Notes under the pieces: model-generated | What the model was told of the DNA's origin: nothing | Database searches by the model: none | Seen by the model: the letters and a program-made list of their open reading frames with translations, nothing else | Made by a program: the position numbers and the translations under genes | In this document: piece by piece, positions 26,758 to 36,159 of the stretch | Numbering within the stretch: position 1 is the stretch's first letter | Layout: the number at the start of each line of letters is the position of its first letter | Assembly: GCF_020614395.1 (NCBI RefSeq) | Contig: NZ_CP085324.1 | Coordinates: 62,001-126,000 of the forward strand | Reading direction: 5' to 3' | Origin: Salarchaeum japonicum | Lineage (GTDB): Archaea > Halobacteriota > Halobacteria > Halobacteriales > Halobacteriaceae | DNA length: 64,000 nucleotides

Positions 26758-29001
26758 ATGAGACCATCGGACCTCGACGGCCTCCCCGCGGGTGTCGCGG
26801 GCCACCTGGAGGGGGAGGGTATCGAGGCGTTCTACCCCCCGCAGGAGGCCGCGGTCGAGGCGGGCGTCACGGCGGGCGAGAGCCTCGTCGCGAGCGTTCC
26901 CACGGCGAGCGGGAAGACGCTCATCGCCCAGCTCGGGATGCTGTCGGCCGTGGAGCGCGGCGGGAAAGCCCTCTACATCGTGCCGCTGCGCGCGCTCGCC
27001 GGGGAGAAGGCGCGGGAGTTCGAGGCGTTCGAGGAGTACGGCGTCTCCGTCGGCGTCTCCACGGGGAACTACCAGAGCGACGGCGACTGGCTCGGCTCCA
27101 AGGACATCATCGTCGCGACCTCGGAGAAGGTGGATTCGCTGATTCGGAACGGCGCAGATTGGGTTGACGACCTCTCCTGCGTCGTCGCGGACGAAGTCCA
27201 CCTCGTGGACGACGCCCACCGGGGGCCGACGCTCGAAGTGACGCTCGCGAAGCTCCGCCAGCGCGTCCCCTCGCTCCAGGTGGTCGCGCTCAGCGCGACC
27301 GTGGGGAACGCGGACGAACTCGCGGACTGGCTGGACGCCGAACTCGTGGACTCCGACTGGCGACCCATCGACCTCCGGACGGGCGTCCACTACGGCCAGT
27401 CACTCCACCTCGACGACGGCAGTCAGCGCGAACTCTCAGTCGGCGGAAACCGGAATCAGACGAGCGCGCTCGTGGAGGACACGCTCGCCGACGGCGGCTC
27501 CACGCTGGTGTTCGTGAACTCGCGGCGGAACGCGGAGTCCGCGGCGGGACGGCTCGGGGACGTGAGCCGCCGGTTCCTCGACGGCGACGAGCGCGAGGCG
27601 TTGGCGGACATCGCCGAGGAGATTCGGGGCGTGAGCGACACGGAGACGAGCGACGACCTCGCGGACGCGGTCGAGCGCGGCGCGGCGTTCCACCACGCCG
27701 GCCTCGCGCGCGAGCACCGCGAACTCGTGGAGGAGGCGTTCCGCGACAGACTCGTGAAGGTCGTGTCCGCGACGCCGACGCTCGCCGCAGGCGTGAACAC
27801 GCCGAGCCGCCGCGTGATTGTTCGAGATTGGCAGCGCTACGACGGCGACGCCGGCGGCATGCAACCGCTCTCGGTGCTGGAGGTTCACCAGATGTTCGGG
27901 CGCGCCGGCCGCCCCGGGCTCGACCCGTACGGCGAGGCCGTGCTGCTCGCGAACACCCACGAGGAACTCGAAGAGCTGTTCGACCGGTACATCTACGCCG
28001 ACCCCGAGCCGGTGCGGTCGAAGCTCGCGGCCGAACCCGCGCTCCGCACGCACGTCCTCGCCGCCGTCGCCACCGGGGTCGCGCGGAGCCGGGACGCCCT
28101 CCTCGAATTCCTCTCCGGGACGCTGTACGCGACGCAGACGGACGACCCGGAGCGCCTCGAATCCGTGACGGACGACGTGCTCGACTACCTCGTCGCGAAC
28201 GACTTCGTGGAGCGCGAGGACGGCGGGCTCTCGGCCACGTCGAGCGGCCACCTCGTGAGCCGGCTGTACGTCGACCCGATGAGCGCCGCGGAACTCCTTC
28301 ACGGCCTGGAGGACGCAGAGAACCCGACGCCGTTCGGCCTCTACCACCTCGTCGCCCGCACGCCCGACCTCTACGGTCTCTACCTCCGCTCCGGCGACCG
28401 CGAGCGCTACACCGAACTCGCGTACGAGCGGGAGACGGAGTTCCTCGGGCGGATGCCGAGCGAGTTCGAGGAGAACCAGTGGGAGGACTGGCTCGCCGCG
28501 ACGAAGACGGCGAAACTCCTGGAGGACTGGGCGAACGAACTGGACGAGGACACCATCGCCGAACGCTACGGCGTCGGCCCCGGCGACATCCGCGGGAAGG
28601 TCGAGACCGCGGAGTGGCTGTTGAACGCCGCCGAACGCCTCGCCGGCGACCTCGGGTACGGGAACACGAAGGCCGTTCGGGACGCCCGGAAGCGCGTCGA
28701 GTACGGTGTCGGCGAGGAACTCCTCGACCTCGCGGGCGTGCGGAACGTCGGCCGGAAGCGCGCGCGCCGCCTCTACGAGGCCGGCATCGAGACGCGCGCC
28801 GACCTCCGGAACGCCGCGAAACCGGTCGTGTTGGGCGCGCTCCGGGGACGCCGACGGACGGCCGAGACGGTGCTGGAGAACGTCGGCCACGAGAACCCGT
28901 CGATGGCGGACGTTCGCGCCGACGCGGACGCCGAAGCCGCGGCGCGCTCCGCGGACATGGACGGCGAGGACGGCCAGGCGAGCCTGGGTGACTTCGAGTG
29001 A
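26758..29001 (+). CDS. hel308: Hel308 (Ski2-like) DNA helicase
   Basis: 747-residue superfamily 2 helicase that unwinds lagging strands at stalled forks. Walker A PTASGKT (48-54), DEVH box (VVADEVHL, about 143-150), motif III SAT (VALSATVGN), motif [13 protein letters not shown] (about 375-385), then the winged-helix and ratchet domains (about 400-640). C-terminal Hh[19 protein letters not shown] (about 660-680). The acidic tail ends GQASLGDFE, which resembles a PCNA-interacting (PIP-like) motif. The stop overlaps the next start (GTGA). Confidence 0.95.
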   Translation: MRPSDLDGLPAGVAGHLEGEGIEAFYPPQEAAVEAGVTAGESLVASVPTASGKTLIAQLGMLSAVERGGKALYIVPLRALAGEKAREFEAFEEYGVSVGVSTGNYQSDGDWLGSKDIIVATSEKVDSLIRNGADWVDDLSCVVADEVHLVDDAHRGPTLEVTLAKLRQRVPSLQVVALSATVGNADELADWLDAELVDSDWRPIDLRTGVHYGQSLHLDDGSQRELSVGGNRNQTSALVEDTLADGGSTLVFVNSRRNAESAAGRLGDVSRRFLDGDEREALADIAEEIRGVSDTETSDDLADAVERGAAFHHAGLAREHRELVEEAFRDRLVKVVSATPTLAAGVNTPSRRVIVRDWQRYDGDAGGMQPLSVLEVHQMFGRAGRPGLDPYGEAVLLANTHEELEELFDRYIYADPEPVRSKLAAEPALRTHVLAAVATGVARSRDALLEFLSGTLYATQTDDPERLESVTDDVLDYLVANDFVEREDGGLSATSSGHLVSRLYVDPMSAAELLHGLEDAENPTPFGLYHLVARTPDLYGLYLRSGDRERYTELAYERETEFLGRMPSEFEENQWEDWLAATKTAKLLEDWANELDEDTIAERYGVGPGDIRGKVETAEWLLNAAERLAGDLGYGNTKAVRDARKRVEYGVGEELLDLAGVRNVGRKRARRLYEAGIETRADLRNAAKPVVLGALRGRRRTAETVLENVGHENPSMADVRADADAEAAARSADMDGEDGQASLGDFE

Positions 29002-29486
29002 GAACCGTCGAGGGCCGCGTCACCGTGTCGGACGTGGACGCGTTCGTCGAGACCCTGAACGCCGTCGGCGACGAGCACGGGAGCGCGGTGCAGGCGTTCG
29101 ACGCCGCGTACGTCGCCGGCCGCCTCCACCTCGAAACCGCCGTCCGGCACGCGAACCGCGCGTTCGACCGCGGGGAGAACGTCGCGCGCGACCGCGCCGT
29201 CGAAATCCTCCTCTACGCCGCCGGCCGCCGCCAAATCCGGCAAGCCCTCGAAATGGGCGTCCCGGAGGGCGAAACGGACGCCGTCATCCTCGCGGACGGC
29301 GGCGACGAACCCGCCGCACTCGACGACCTCCGCGCGCTCGTGGACGAACACGACACGCTCGACGCGCTCGACGAACCCGCGCTCGCGTCGTTCTTCGACA
29401 TCTCGGACGCGGAGCGCGCCGCCACCGACGCCACCCTCACCGACCTCGTCAGGGAGCGCGTCGCCCTGCTCGACGTGGAGAAGTAG
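28998..29486 (+). CDS. cgi121: KEOPS complex subunit Cgi121
   Basis: 162 residues, GTG start overlapping hel308 by 4 nt. The Cgi121 subunit recruits tRNA for the KEOPS complex, which makes t6A37. The core is [27 protein letters not shown] and [20 protein letters not shown]. Adjacency to Hel308 is the usual euryarchaeal arrangement. The C-terminal ~40 residues are acidic. Confidence 0.9.
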   Translation: MRTVEGRVTVSDVDAFVETLNAVGDEHGSAVQAFDAAYVAGRLHLETAVRHANRAFDRGENVARDRAVEILLYAAGRRQIRQALEMGVPEGETDAVILADGGDEPAALDDLRALVDEHDTLDALDEPALASFFDISDAERAATDATLTDLVRERVALLDVEK

Positions 29487-29524
29487 CCACCACCGTTTTC
29501 CAGCATCACACAGTACACTCGCGT

Positions 29525-29893
29525 ATGAGCCGCGACGACGTCACCGACAGCGCGCGCGAACGCCAGCACGAGCGCACCGAACGCGTCGAGGAAACCCTCG
29601 AAGCCGTGGACGCGACGCTCGACGGCCTGAGCTACCCCACGAACCCGAGCGAGATGAAAGCCGTCTACGGGGAAACCGCCGAGGAACTCCCGAACGAAAC
29701 CGAATCACTCGGCGACGTGTTCGACCGCCTCGAAGACACGGAGTACGACACCCACGAGGACGCCCGCGAAGCCGTGCTCGGCGAACTCACCGGCGCGGCC
29801 GGCCGCGAACACGGCGACGACAACGAGTACAACTCCGAACGCGAACTCGACGCGCTCGAAGAACAGGAGTCCGAGAAGTACGGCGAGAAGTAA
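29525..29893 (+). CDS. DUF5789/DUF2795-like haloarchaeal protein
   Basis: 122 residues, very acidic. The central segment LSYPTNPSEMKAVYGETAEE through EDTEYDTHEDAREAVLGELT matches the short helical DUF2795-type fold found in DUF5789 proteins. N- and C-terminal ends are charged and disordered. ATG 29525. It may be co-transcribed with cgi121 (38 nt). Function unknown. Confidence 0.75.
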   Translation: MSRDDVTDSARERQHERTERVEETLEAVDATLDGLSYPTNPSEMKAVYGETAEELPNETESLGDVFDRLEDTEYDTHEDAREAVLGELTGAAGREHGDDNEYNSERELDALEEQESEKYGEK

Positions 29894-29958
29894 CGTTCCA
29901 GTCGAAACGACGCCCGCGGAGAGCGGACGAGCGTCTGACGGACGAACGACGGGAGAAG

Positions 29959-30032
29959 TAGTCCCGGGAAGATTCGAACTTCCGTCTCAGCCCCCAGAAG
30001 GCCGAAGGATTGGCCAGCTACCCCACGGGACT
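29959..30032 (-). tRNA. tRNA-Gln (anticodon CUG)
   Basis: 74 nt read on the minus strand. Acceptor AGTCCCG/CGGGACT with discriminator A; D-arm containing TAGCTGGCCAA; anticodon loop TTCTGGG (anticodon CTG) on a CGGCC/GGCTG stem; four-nt variable region; T-arm GGAAG-TTCGAAT-CTTCC. CCA is not encoded. No intron is apparent. It decodes CAG. Confidence 0.95.
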
Positions 30033-30060
30033 ACAATCTGACAGAGGAGACTCGTATTTA

Positions 30061-30639
30061 TTAGCCTTGCGAAGGCGGTTCGTCGGGGACGACGTAGTGC
30101 TCCTCGCGGTGGCAGTTCGCGCAGAGCACTTCGCACTCGGCTATCTCTGCGAGAATCGAGTCGCGACTGAATCCGCGGACGACCATCCGGCTGATTCCCA
30201 TCGTCTTCTCGCCGGTGTGGTGGAAGTCAAGCGTCGCGGGCCGGTCTTCCCCGCAGCGTTCGCACGCGCACTCCTCACCCTTGTACGTGTGAAGCCAGTA
30301 GCGGAGGCGAGCGCGTCGGTCTTCCTTCCGGTCAATTTCTCGCTGTCGGTTCTTGTAGTACCAGCGCTGATTTCCGGAGAGCGACTCCCAGTCGGTATCC
30401 TCCGGGATATCAACGTCGTCCGGTTTCGGTTCGATATCGCTTCCGCCGAACTCGCCGGCGTAGTACGTTTCGAGGCCCGCGGCTTCCTTGGCCGCGTTCC
30501 AGCTGCCCATAACGCGGAGGATAGTCGCGTGCGCCGGAGTTAATCCAAGGTCTTCGTACTGCTGTTTCGTAGGGGACTCACCGAGCCGAGTGGCAGCGGT
30601 GCGAAGCGCGGCAACGCACTCTCGTTCAGTTGTCTTCAC
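30061..30639 (-). CDS. HNH endonuclease-like protein with homing-endonuclease-associated repeat
   Basis: 192 residues. Residues about 8-60 (ESPTKQQYEDLGLTP...GSWNAAKEAAGL) match the helical DNA-binding repeat associated with homing endonucleases. The C-terminal half is an HNH nuclease with a zinc knuckle: C126-x2-C129, D138-F-H140-H141, C173-x2-C176-H177 and H181. Base composition is visibly richer in A/T than the neighbours, and the gene lies 28 nt from the 5' end of tRNA-Gln, both suggesting acquisition. Restriction, homing or phage-type nicking activity are all possible; target unknown. Confidence 0.82.
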   Translation of the reverse strand: MKTTERECVAALRTAATRLGESPTKQQYEDLGLTPAHATILRVMGSWNAAKEAAGLETYYAGEFGGSDIEPKPDDVDIPEDTDWESLSGNQRWYYKNRQREIDRKEDRRARLRYWLHTYKGEECACERCGEDRPATLDFHHTGEKTMGISRMVVRGFSRDSILAEIAECEVLCANCHREEHYVVPDEPPSQG

Positions 30640-30718
30640 AGTAGTTGATATCGATTATTAGGATATGAAGTCTGGCCTCGACACCCCCGGGAAGCTTGTT
30701 CGTGCATACTCCGACACC

Positions 30719-30727
30719 TATTTTTGC
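30719..30727 (+). promoter_or_regulatory. TATA box of purO
   Basis: tatttttgc is centred 26-27 nt before the ATG at 30749, favouring that start and a leaderless mRNA. Confidence 0.5.
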
Positions 30728-30748
30728 GTGGTGTGCGCACGTTCTCGC

Positions 30749-31321
30749 ATGTACGTTGGGCGGTTCGTGGTCGTCGGTCCGGGCGTGGGCGCGTATCGAG
30801 TGTCGTCGCGGTCGTTCCCGAATCGGACGATTGTGGAGCGTGACGGCCTGTTAACGGTCGTGCCGACCGAAGACGCTGAAGCGACGGACAATCCGTACGT
30901 GTCCTACAACTGCGTGCGGGAGTCTGACGGGCGGGCGGTCGTGGGGAACGGGTCGCACGTCGACCCGATTACGGAGAAACTGGACTTGGGGTATCCGCCC
31001 CGGGACGCGCTGGTGTCGGGGTTGTTCTCGCTGGATTACGAGAAGGACGACTACGACACGCCGCGCATCGCCGGCGTCGTCGGAGCCGAGGAGGCCTACG
31101 TCGGTATCGTGCGGAAGGACGCGTTGCTGGTGCGAGCGGTCGCGGAGCCGACGCTCGTCGCGACCTACGAGAAGGACAGCCCGGAGGCATACGCGCTCGA
31201 CGCCGACACCCCGGAAGGCGCGGCGCGCGAGGTGCTGGACGCGGCGTTCGAGCACGCGGTGTGCGCGGCTGGCGTCACCGTCGATGACGAGGTGTCGGTC
31301 GCGTTCGCCGACAACGAATAG
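30749..31321 (+). CDS. purO: Archaeal IMP cyclohydrolase
   Basis: Last step of purine synthesis: closes FAICAR to IMP. The archaeal type is unrelated to PurH. 190 residues beginning [20 protein letters not shown], with [12 protein letters not shown] and the [12 protein letters not shown] segment typical of PurO. The upstream in-frame extension to 30665 is rejected because the TATA box lies inside it. The phosphoesterase gene follows after 24 nt. Confidence 0.93.
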   Translation: MYVGRFVVVGPGVGAYRVSSRSFPNRTIVERDGLLTVVPTEDAEATDNPYVSYNCVRESDGRAVVGNGSHVDPITEKLDLGYPPRDALVSGLFSLDYEKDDYDTPRIAGVVGAEEAYVGIVRKDALLVRAVAEPTLVATYEKDSPEAYALDADTPEGAAREVLDAAFEHAVCAAGVTVDDEVSVAFADNE

Positions 31322-31345
31322 GGGGCGGAGGCCGAAGACCGGGGT

Positions 31346-32011
31346 ATGCGAGTCGGCGTTCTGTCCGATATTCACGCGAACCGGGTGGCGCTCGACGCCG
31401 TGTTCGATGACATGCCGGACGTGGACGCGGTCGTCTGCGCGGGCGACGTCGTCGGGTACAATCCCTGGCCAGCCGAGTGCGTCGCGGCGCTCCGGGAGCG
31501 CGACGTGCCGACGGTGATGGGGAACCACGACCGGACGGTCGCCACGGGCGCGAGCTTCCACGGGAACGGGATGGCGAGCGCGGGCGTCACGCACGCGAAA
31601 CGCGACCTCTCGGACGCCCAGGCGGAGTGGGTGCGGGGGTTGCCGCGCGAGCGCGTGCTGTTCGACGGCCGATTGAAGGTCGTGCACGACCACCCGACGC
31701 GGCGCGACCACTACACGTACCCCGAGCAGTTCTCGTCCGACCTCTTGGACGGCGAGGACGTGCTCGTGCTCGGCCACACGCACGTGCAGGCGCACGAGGA
31801 GTTCCCGGACGGTGTCGTCCTCAATCCGGGGAGCGTCGGCCAGCCGCGCGACCGCGACCCGCGCGCCGCGTACGCGCTCGTGGAGTTCGCGGAGTCCGGC
31901 GTTTCTGTCGAGGAGCGCCGCGTCGCGTACGACATCGGCGCGGTCGCGGACGCCGTGCGCGACGCGGGACTGCCCGAGGCGACCGCGAGCCGGCTGCGGG
32001 ACGGTCGCTGA
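31346..32011 (+). CDS. Metallophosphoesterase (calcineurin-like, YfcE/MJ0936 type)
   Basis: 221 residues with all metal-binding motifs: SDIHANRVAL, AGDVVGYNP, MGNHD, HDH (VVHDHP) and GHTHVQ. The size and order fit small phosphodiesterases of the YfcE/MJ0936 group. The substrate is unknown. The C-terminal ~40 residues are a short helical extension. Confidence 0.9.
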   Translation: MRVGVLSDIHANRVALDAVFDDMPDVDAVVCAGDVVGYNPWPAECVAALRERDVPTVMGNHDRTVATGASFHGNGMASAGVTHAKRDLSDAQAEWVRGLPRERVLFDGRLKVVHDHPTRRDHYTYPEQFSSDLLDGEDVLVLGHTHVQAHEEFPDGVVLNPGSVGQPRDRDPRAAYALVEFAESGVSVEERRVAYDIGAVADAVRDAGLPEATASRLRDGR

Positions 32012-32049
32012 ACCGGTACACTCAGGCGGCGGGCGCGACGACCACGGGT

Positions 32050-32844
32050 ATGAGCGAGTTCGACTCCGTCGGCCTCGGCACCTACCAGCTCACGGGCAGT
32101 CAGTGCGCGGACAGCGTCGCCGCCGCCATCGACGCGGGCTACCGGCACGTCGACACCGCGCAGAGCTACGGGAACGAGGGGCTCGTCCGGCGCGGCATCG
32201 AGCGCAGCGACGCGGACGCCTCCGAGGTGTTCGTCGCGACGAAACTCTCCACGGACAACCTCGAATACGAGGACGCCGTGGACAGCGCGCACGAGTCCGC
32301 GGCGCGCCTCGGCGTGGACACCATCGACCTGCTCTACGTCCACTGGCCGCTCGACACCTACAGCGAGGCGGAGACCATCGACGCCCTGAACGACCTCCAC
32401 GAGGCGGGCGTCGTCGAGCGCGTCGGCCTCTCGAACTTCCGAATCGACCAGCTCGACGCCGCCCGCGACCGCCTCGACCCCGACCTGTTCGCCCACCAGG
32501 TCGAGTGCCATCCGCTCCTCCAGCAAGCGGAGTTGCGGTCGTACGCCCGCGAGCACGACCACTGGCTCGTCGCGTACTGCCCCATCGCCCGCAACCAGGT
32601 CGCGGACGTGGACGTGATTCGGGAGATCGCGGACGCCCACGACGCGACGCCCGCGCAGGTGAGTCTGGCGTGGCTCGACGGCCTCGACCACGTCGCCGCC
32701 GTCCCGAAAGCCACCTCGACCGACCACCTCACGGAGAACCTCGCGAGCCGAAACATCACGCTCACCGACGACGAGATGGCGCGCATCGCCGCCATCGAGG
32801 AAGAACACCGAATCGTGGACTTCGACGCCGCGCCCTGGAACTAG
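32050..32844 (+). CDS. Aldo/keto reductase
   Basis: 264-residue NAD(P)H-dependent TIM-barrel oxidoreductase. Catalytic tetrad visible as Asp and Tyr in HVDTAQSYGNE, Lys in VATKLS and His in LLYVHWPL. GLSNFRIDQLDAA and VECHPLLQQ are typical of AKRs acting on 2,5-diketogluconate-like or aldehyde substrates. Its stop shares a CTAG with the convergent RDD gene. Confidence 0.92.
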   Translation: MSEFDSVGLGTYQLTGSQCADSVAAAIDAGYRHVDTAQSYGNEGLVRRGIERSDADASEVFVATKLSTDNLEYEDAVDSAHESAARLGVDTIDLLYVHWPLDTYSEAETIDALNDLHEAGVVERVGLSNFRIDQLDAARDRLDPDLFAHQVECHPLLQQAELRSYAREHDHWLVAYCPIARNQVADVDVIREIADAHDATPAQVSLAWLDGLDHVAAVPKATSTDHLTENLASRNITLTDDEMARIAAIEEEHRIVDFDAAPWN

Positions 32845-33296
32845 GCGCGGACGACGACCGTGTCCGCGACCCGGTCACCCAGCCGCTTCTTCCTGTCGGA
32901 CGCCAGGATGGAGACGATTCCCACGAGGTAGAACGCGGGGAGCACGTCCACGAGGCGGAAGACGTTCCGCACCGCTGCCGCCCGTAACGTCGGCGTCCCG
33001 CCGTCGTCCGCGACCACCCGAACCGCCACGAGGTACTTCCCGACCGTCTGCCCGTACCGGTACTCCATCAGCACGTGGTACTCGATGGCGAGCGCGAGCC
33101 ACAGCAGGAACGCCACCTGCGCAGGGAATCCAGATAGCTCCGCGTCCGCCGACGCCCCCGTCACCCGCAGGTCACCGGTCACGAACCCCACCGCGTACAC
33201 CGCCGCGAACAACAGCGCGAACCACACCCCGGAATCGACCGCCAGCGCCACGCCGCGAATCCCGACGCCGCACTCCTCGGACTCGTCCTCGGTCAT
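32841..33296 (-). CDS. RDD family membrane protein
   Basis: 151 residues with about three to four hydrophobic segments. The RDD-type pattern is present: GIRGVALAVDSGVWFALLFA at the first helix, YRYGQTVGKYLVAVRVV after the second, and RNVFRLVDVLPAFYLVGIVS with KKRLGDRVADTVVV at the end. RDD proteins are small transporter-like membrane proteins, some linked to Na+/H+ exchange; the specific role here is unknown. ATG 33296. Confidence 0.88.
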   Translation of the reverse strand: MTEDESEECGVGIRGVALAVDSGVWFALLFAAVYAVGFVTGDLRVTGASADAELSGFPAQVAFLLWLALAIEYHVLMEYRYGQTVGKYLVAVRVVADDGGTPTLRAAAVRNVFRLVDVLPAFYLVGIVSILASDRKKRLGDRVADTVVVRA

Positions 33297-33361
33297 GCCA
33301 CTCACCACGCCCAACCGACGGAAAACCGTTTCCACACGAAACACCCGGGCGCTCGCGCAGT

Positions 33362-33388
33362 AGCGAACCCCCGCCTCTCGGGTTCGCT
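33362..33388 (-). terminator. inverted repeat at the end of the aspartate kinase gene
   Basis: agcgaaccc (33362-33370) and gggttcgct (33380-33388) pair perfectly over 9 bp and touch the stop codon at 33388. There is no T run on the minus-strand side, so the terminator call is tentative. Confidence 0.4.
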
Positions 33389-34572
33389 TATTCCGCGAAG
33401 AGTTCCTGGATGATGTCGAGGACGTCGTCGCGGTCGTCCCAGTCCACGAAGAGCGCGACCGAGGTAGCGGACGTGATGACGTCGTGGAGGTTGATGCGGG
33501 CGTCCGCGATGGGGTCGACGATGCGCTGGATGACGCCGGGCTGGTTCGGGAGTTCGCCGCCGAGCACGCGGATGACGGCCACGTCGTCGGAGACGGTGAC
33601 GCTGGAGAGCGTGTCGTCCTCGATGACCTCGCGGTGGAGGACGTTCTCGGCTTCCTCGGCGAGTTCGGCGTTCACGTAGAACGTCATCGAGTCCATGCCG
33701 GACGCGACGGCGTCGACGTTGATGTCGGCGTCGGAGAGCGCCGTCGAGAGCCGGGACATGATGCCGGGTTTGTTCCGCATCGCGCGGCCCGCGACGGTGA
33801 GGCAGGCGAGCGGCTGTTCGCGCATGTCGATGATGTTCTCGAAGCGCCCCTCGATGCGGGTGCCGCCGGAGAGCAGGTCGCCGTGCTGGTAGTGGACGAC
33901 GCGGACTTCGAGGTCTTCGTCCTTGTAGGAGAGCGCGCTCGGCGCGACGACCTCCGCGCCGCGGAAGGAGAGGTTGCGGAGTTCGTCCACGGTGATTTCG
34001 CCGACGTTCCGCGCGCCCTCGACGACGCGCGGGTCGCCGGTCATGATGCCCTCCACGTCGGTGACGATGACGACCTCGTCCGCGTCGAGGTAGCGCCCGA
34101 GCATCACGGCGGTGGTGTCGCTGCCACCGCGGCCGAGCGTCGTGACGTTCCCCTCCAGGTCTTCCGCGAGGAAGCCCGTGATGACGGGAACCGCGTCGTC
34201 GAGTTCGGCGGCGAGCGCCGTCGCGCGCTTCTGGGTCTCCTCGATGTTGACCTCGCCGCGGCTGTTCGTGACGACCGGCCAGTCCGGGTGGCCGGGTTCG
34301 AGGAAGACGGCGTTCACGCCCCGAGAGGAGAGCGCGGCCTTCAGCATCCGAACGGACGTGCGTTCGCCCATCGAGACGATTTCCGCGCGGTCGGCGGAGT
34401 CCGCCTCGAACGTGATGTCGTCGAGGAGTTCGTCCGTCGTGTCACCCATCGCGGACGCGACGACCGCGACCTCGTGGCCGGCGTCGACCGCGGACGCGAC
34501 CGACGCGGCGGCGCGCTCGATTCGCTCCCCGCTCCCGAGACTCGTTCCGCCGAACTTCGCTACGACGCGCAT
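33388..34572 (-). CDS. Aspartate kinase
   Basis: Phosphorylates aspartate, the first step to threonine, methionine and lysine. 394 residues: kinase domain from MRVVAKFGGTSLGSG (K-F-G-G-T-S signature) through EDLEGNVTTLGRGGSDTTAV, then two ACT domains (about 255-320 and 330-394) for amino acid feedback. The C-terminal ACT reads VSDDVAVIRVLGGELPNQPG. The ATG at 34572 is at the family start. Threonine synthase, a later enzyme of the same pathway, lies at 63729. Confidence 0.95.
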   Translation of the reverse strand: MRVVAKFGGTSLGSGERIERAAASVASAVDAGHEVAVVASAMGDTTDELLDDITFEADSADRAEIVSMGERTSVRMLKAALSSRGVNAVFLEPGHPDWPVVTNSRGEVNIEETQKRATALAAELDDAVPVITGFLAEDLEGNVTTLGRGGSDTTAVMLGRYLDADEVVIVTDVEGIMTGDPRVVEGARNVGEITVDELRNLSFRGAEVVAPSALSYKDEDLEVRVVHYQHGDLLSGGTRIEGRFENIIDMREQPLACLTVAGRAMRNKPGIMSRLSTALSDADINVDAVASGMDSMTFYVNAELAEEAENVLHREVIEDDTLSSVTVSDDVAVIRVLGGELPNQPGVIQRIVDPIADARINLHDVITSATSVALFVDWDDRDDVLDIIQELFAE

Positions 34573-34648
34573 CGCGATGCCTCCCTGTGACTCAGAGCGT
34601 TCATAGCCCGTGGTTGCGCGGGCACGAAGATAACGGCTTCGTCGCACG

Positions 34649-34656
34649 GAACTTTT
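34649..34656 (+). promoter_or_regulatory. TATA box of the GNAT-like gene
   Basis: gaactttt is centred about 28 nt before the ATG at 34681, as expected for a leaderless transcript. Confidence 0.5.
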
Positions 34657-34680
34657 GCCCGTGTACACGAACGGTCACGT

Positions 34681-35061
34681 ATGCACGTCAGAGAGGCGGT
34701 CGAAGCGGACACCGACGCGATTTCGAGCCTGCTCGACGCGCCCGCGGGCGTCGCGAGCCGACTGCTCCGCGAACGCACCGTCTCCGTCGCTGTTCGAGAC
34801 GAAACCGTGGTCGGCGTCGTCGCGTACGAGGCGGACGGCGACGCGGTGCACGTGACGCGGCTCGCGGGCGAGCGCGACGCGATGGCGCGACTGCTGAACG
34901 AACCCATCGAGTTCGCAGAACACGAGGGGCTTCCGGTGGAACTCCTCGTCGAAGAATCGAAGGCGGGCGTCGAGTTCGCAGTGGAAACGAAGGGGTTCGA
35001 GAACGTGGGACAGGGACCGCGGTTCGCGGGCGAAGAGACGGCCCGATACCGGTACGACTAG
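34681..35061 (+). CDS. GNAT-like N-acetyltransferase domain protein
   Basis: 126 residues. MHVREAVEADTDAISSLLD is the typical start of a GNAT fold and VAVRDETVVGVVAYE its central strands. The acetyl-CoA loop is weak: the usual Q/R-x-x-G-x-G/A is not evident, so activity is uncertain. Its stop overlaps the convergent oapC by a CTAG. Confidence 0.7.
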   Translation: MHVREAVEADTDAISSLLDAPAGVASRLLRERTVSVAVRDETVVGVVAYEADGDAVHVTRLAGERDAMARLLNEPIEFAEHEGLPVELLVEESKAGVEFAVETKGFENVGQGPRFAGEETARYRYD

Positions 35062-35771
35062 TCCTCCTCGCGCCAGGATTCGGGAACCTCGATGACGTAC
35101 CGGCCGTTCTCCTGGAGCGCGATGATGTACTCCTCGCGGTCGTACAACTCCATGAGGTTGAGTTCGTACTGGCCGGGCGCGACGACCTTGATGGACTCGA
35201 ACTGACTGTTCAGCTCCTCGCGGAGCTCGTCCATGTCCGGGCGCTCCTCGGACTCGGGTTCCTGCACCACCCGACCCTCGCGCTCGGGTTTCGGCGGCAG
35301 GTCGTCCGAGGCCACCATCTCGGAGCGCGCCGACGCCTGCGCCGTGTCCTCGCGGTCGGCGTCCGCCGCCTCGATTTCGTCCGGAACCTCCGCGTCCTCC
35401 GTCGAAGCGCTCGCGGACGCCGCGTCGTCGGTCGATGTCTCGGACGGGGAAGTCTCGGCGCTCGGCGCGTCCGCGGACGCGGTGTCAGTCGCGTCCTCCG
35501 TGTCCCGCGAGTCGCCGGGCCAGTCGTCGGGCTCCTCGCTGGACGACGAGGAGAGAGTGTCGCGGACGCTCGCGGCCGCGCGCCCGACCGCCGAGGTCAC
35601 CGACCCACTCTCGGGTTCGGGTGGCTCCGGCGGTTCCGAGTCCCCGGGGTCGTCGGGGGCGGCGTCTGGATGGAACTGGAACTTGTTCCCGCCGCACTCC
35701 GGGCACCCAGACAGCATCTCCTTCGAACCGTCGGGGAACGTGTGCCCGCAGTTCGTGCACTGGTGGGGCAT
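35058..35771 (-). CDS. oapC: Origin-associated zinc-ribbon protein OapC/ArvC family
   Basis: 237 residues. An N-terminal zinc ribbon MPHQCTNCGHTF...SGCPECGGNKF supplies four Cys. A long Ser/Asp/Glu-rich linker (about 36-165) follows, and a conserved C-terminal domain (about 175-237, DELREELNSQFESIKVV and YELNLMELYDREEYIIALQ) closes it. Third gene of the OapA-OapB-OapC operon beside the replication origin; the genomic place is conserved in haloarchaea, the biochemical role is not established from sequence. Confidence 0.85.
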   Translation of the reverse strand: MPHQCTNCGHTFPDGSKEMLSGCPECGGNKFQFHPDAAPDDPGDSEPPEPPEPESGSVTSAVGRAAASVRDTLSSSSSEEPDDWPGDSRDTEDATDTASADAPSAETSPSETSTDDAASASASTEDAEVPDEIEAADADREDTAQASARSEMVASDDLPPKPEREGRVVQEPESEERPDMDELREELNSQFESIKVVAPGQYELNLMELYDREEYIIALQENGRYVIEVPESWREED

Positions 35772-35772
35772 C

Positions 35773-36153
35773 CTAGTCGCGGGAGATGAGCGCGCTGATG
35801 AGGGTGTCGTCCTTGTGCAGCGACTTTATCTGGTTCGCCGGTCCGATGACCGTGAGCTTCGAGGACTCCTTGTTCCCCATCAGGCGGTTGAGGAACCCGC
35901 CGTCGTTCGCCTCGGAACGCGGGAACGACTCGATTTCGATTCCGGAGAAGCCGTCGGGGTTGATTTCGCTCATCGTCACCTCGATGAGCTTCGACTCCTC
36001 GTCCGGGCTCAGGCCGCGTTCGAGCACCACGATGTTACCGTCGTGGACGCCGTCGAGGATGAGCCGAATCTTCTCCATCGAAGTCTTTCCCTCCATCCGC
36101 TCGCCGCTGATGAAGTCGATCTGCACGCCGTCGTCGTGTTCTATTTCTGGCAT
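35773..36153 (-). CDS. oapB: Origin-associated protein OapB, DUF2073
   Basis: 126 residues, alpha/beta, beginning MPEIEHDDGVQIDFISGERM. The middle carries LILDGVHDGNIVVLERGLSP and the end GPANQIKSLHKDDTLISALI. This is the DUF2073 pattern next to the OapA GTPase. ATG 36153, 6 nt after the OapA stop and 1 nt before the oapC start, so all three are one transcript. Function unknown. Confidence 0.87.
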   Translation of the reverse strand: MPEIEHDDGVQIDFISGERMEGKTSMEKIRLILDGVHDGNIVVLERGLSPDEESKLIEVTMSEINPDGFSGIEIESFPRSEANDGGFLNRLMGNKESSKLTVIGPANQIKSLHKDDTLISALISRD

Positions 36154-36159
36154 CCTGTG

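Noticed and set aside
29959-30639. Integrated element with tRNA attachment site
   Set aside because: No integrase and no duplicated tRNA end; the HNH gene lies at the 5' side of the tRNA.
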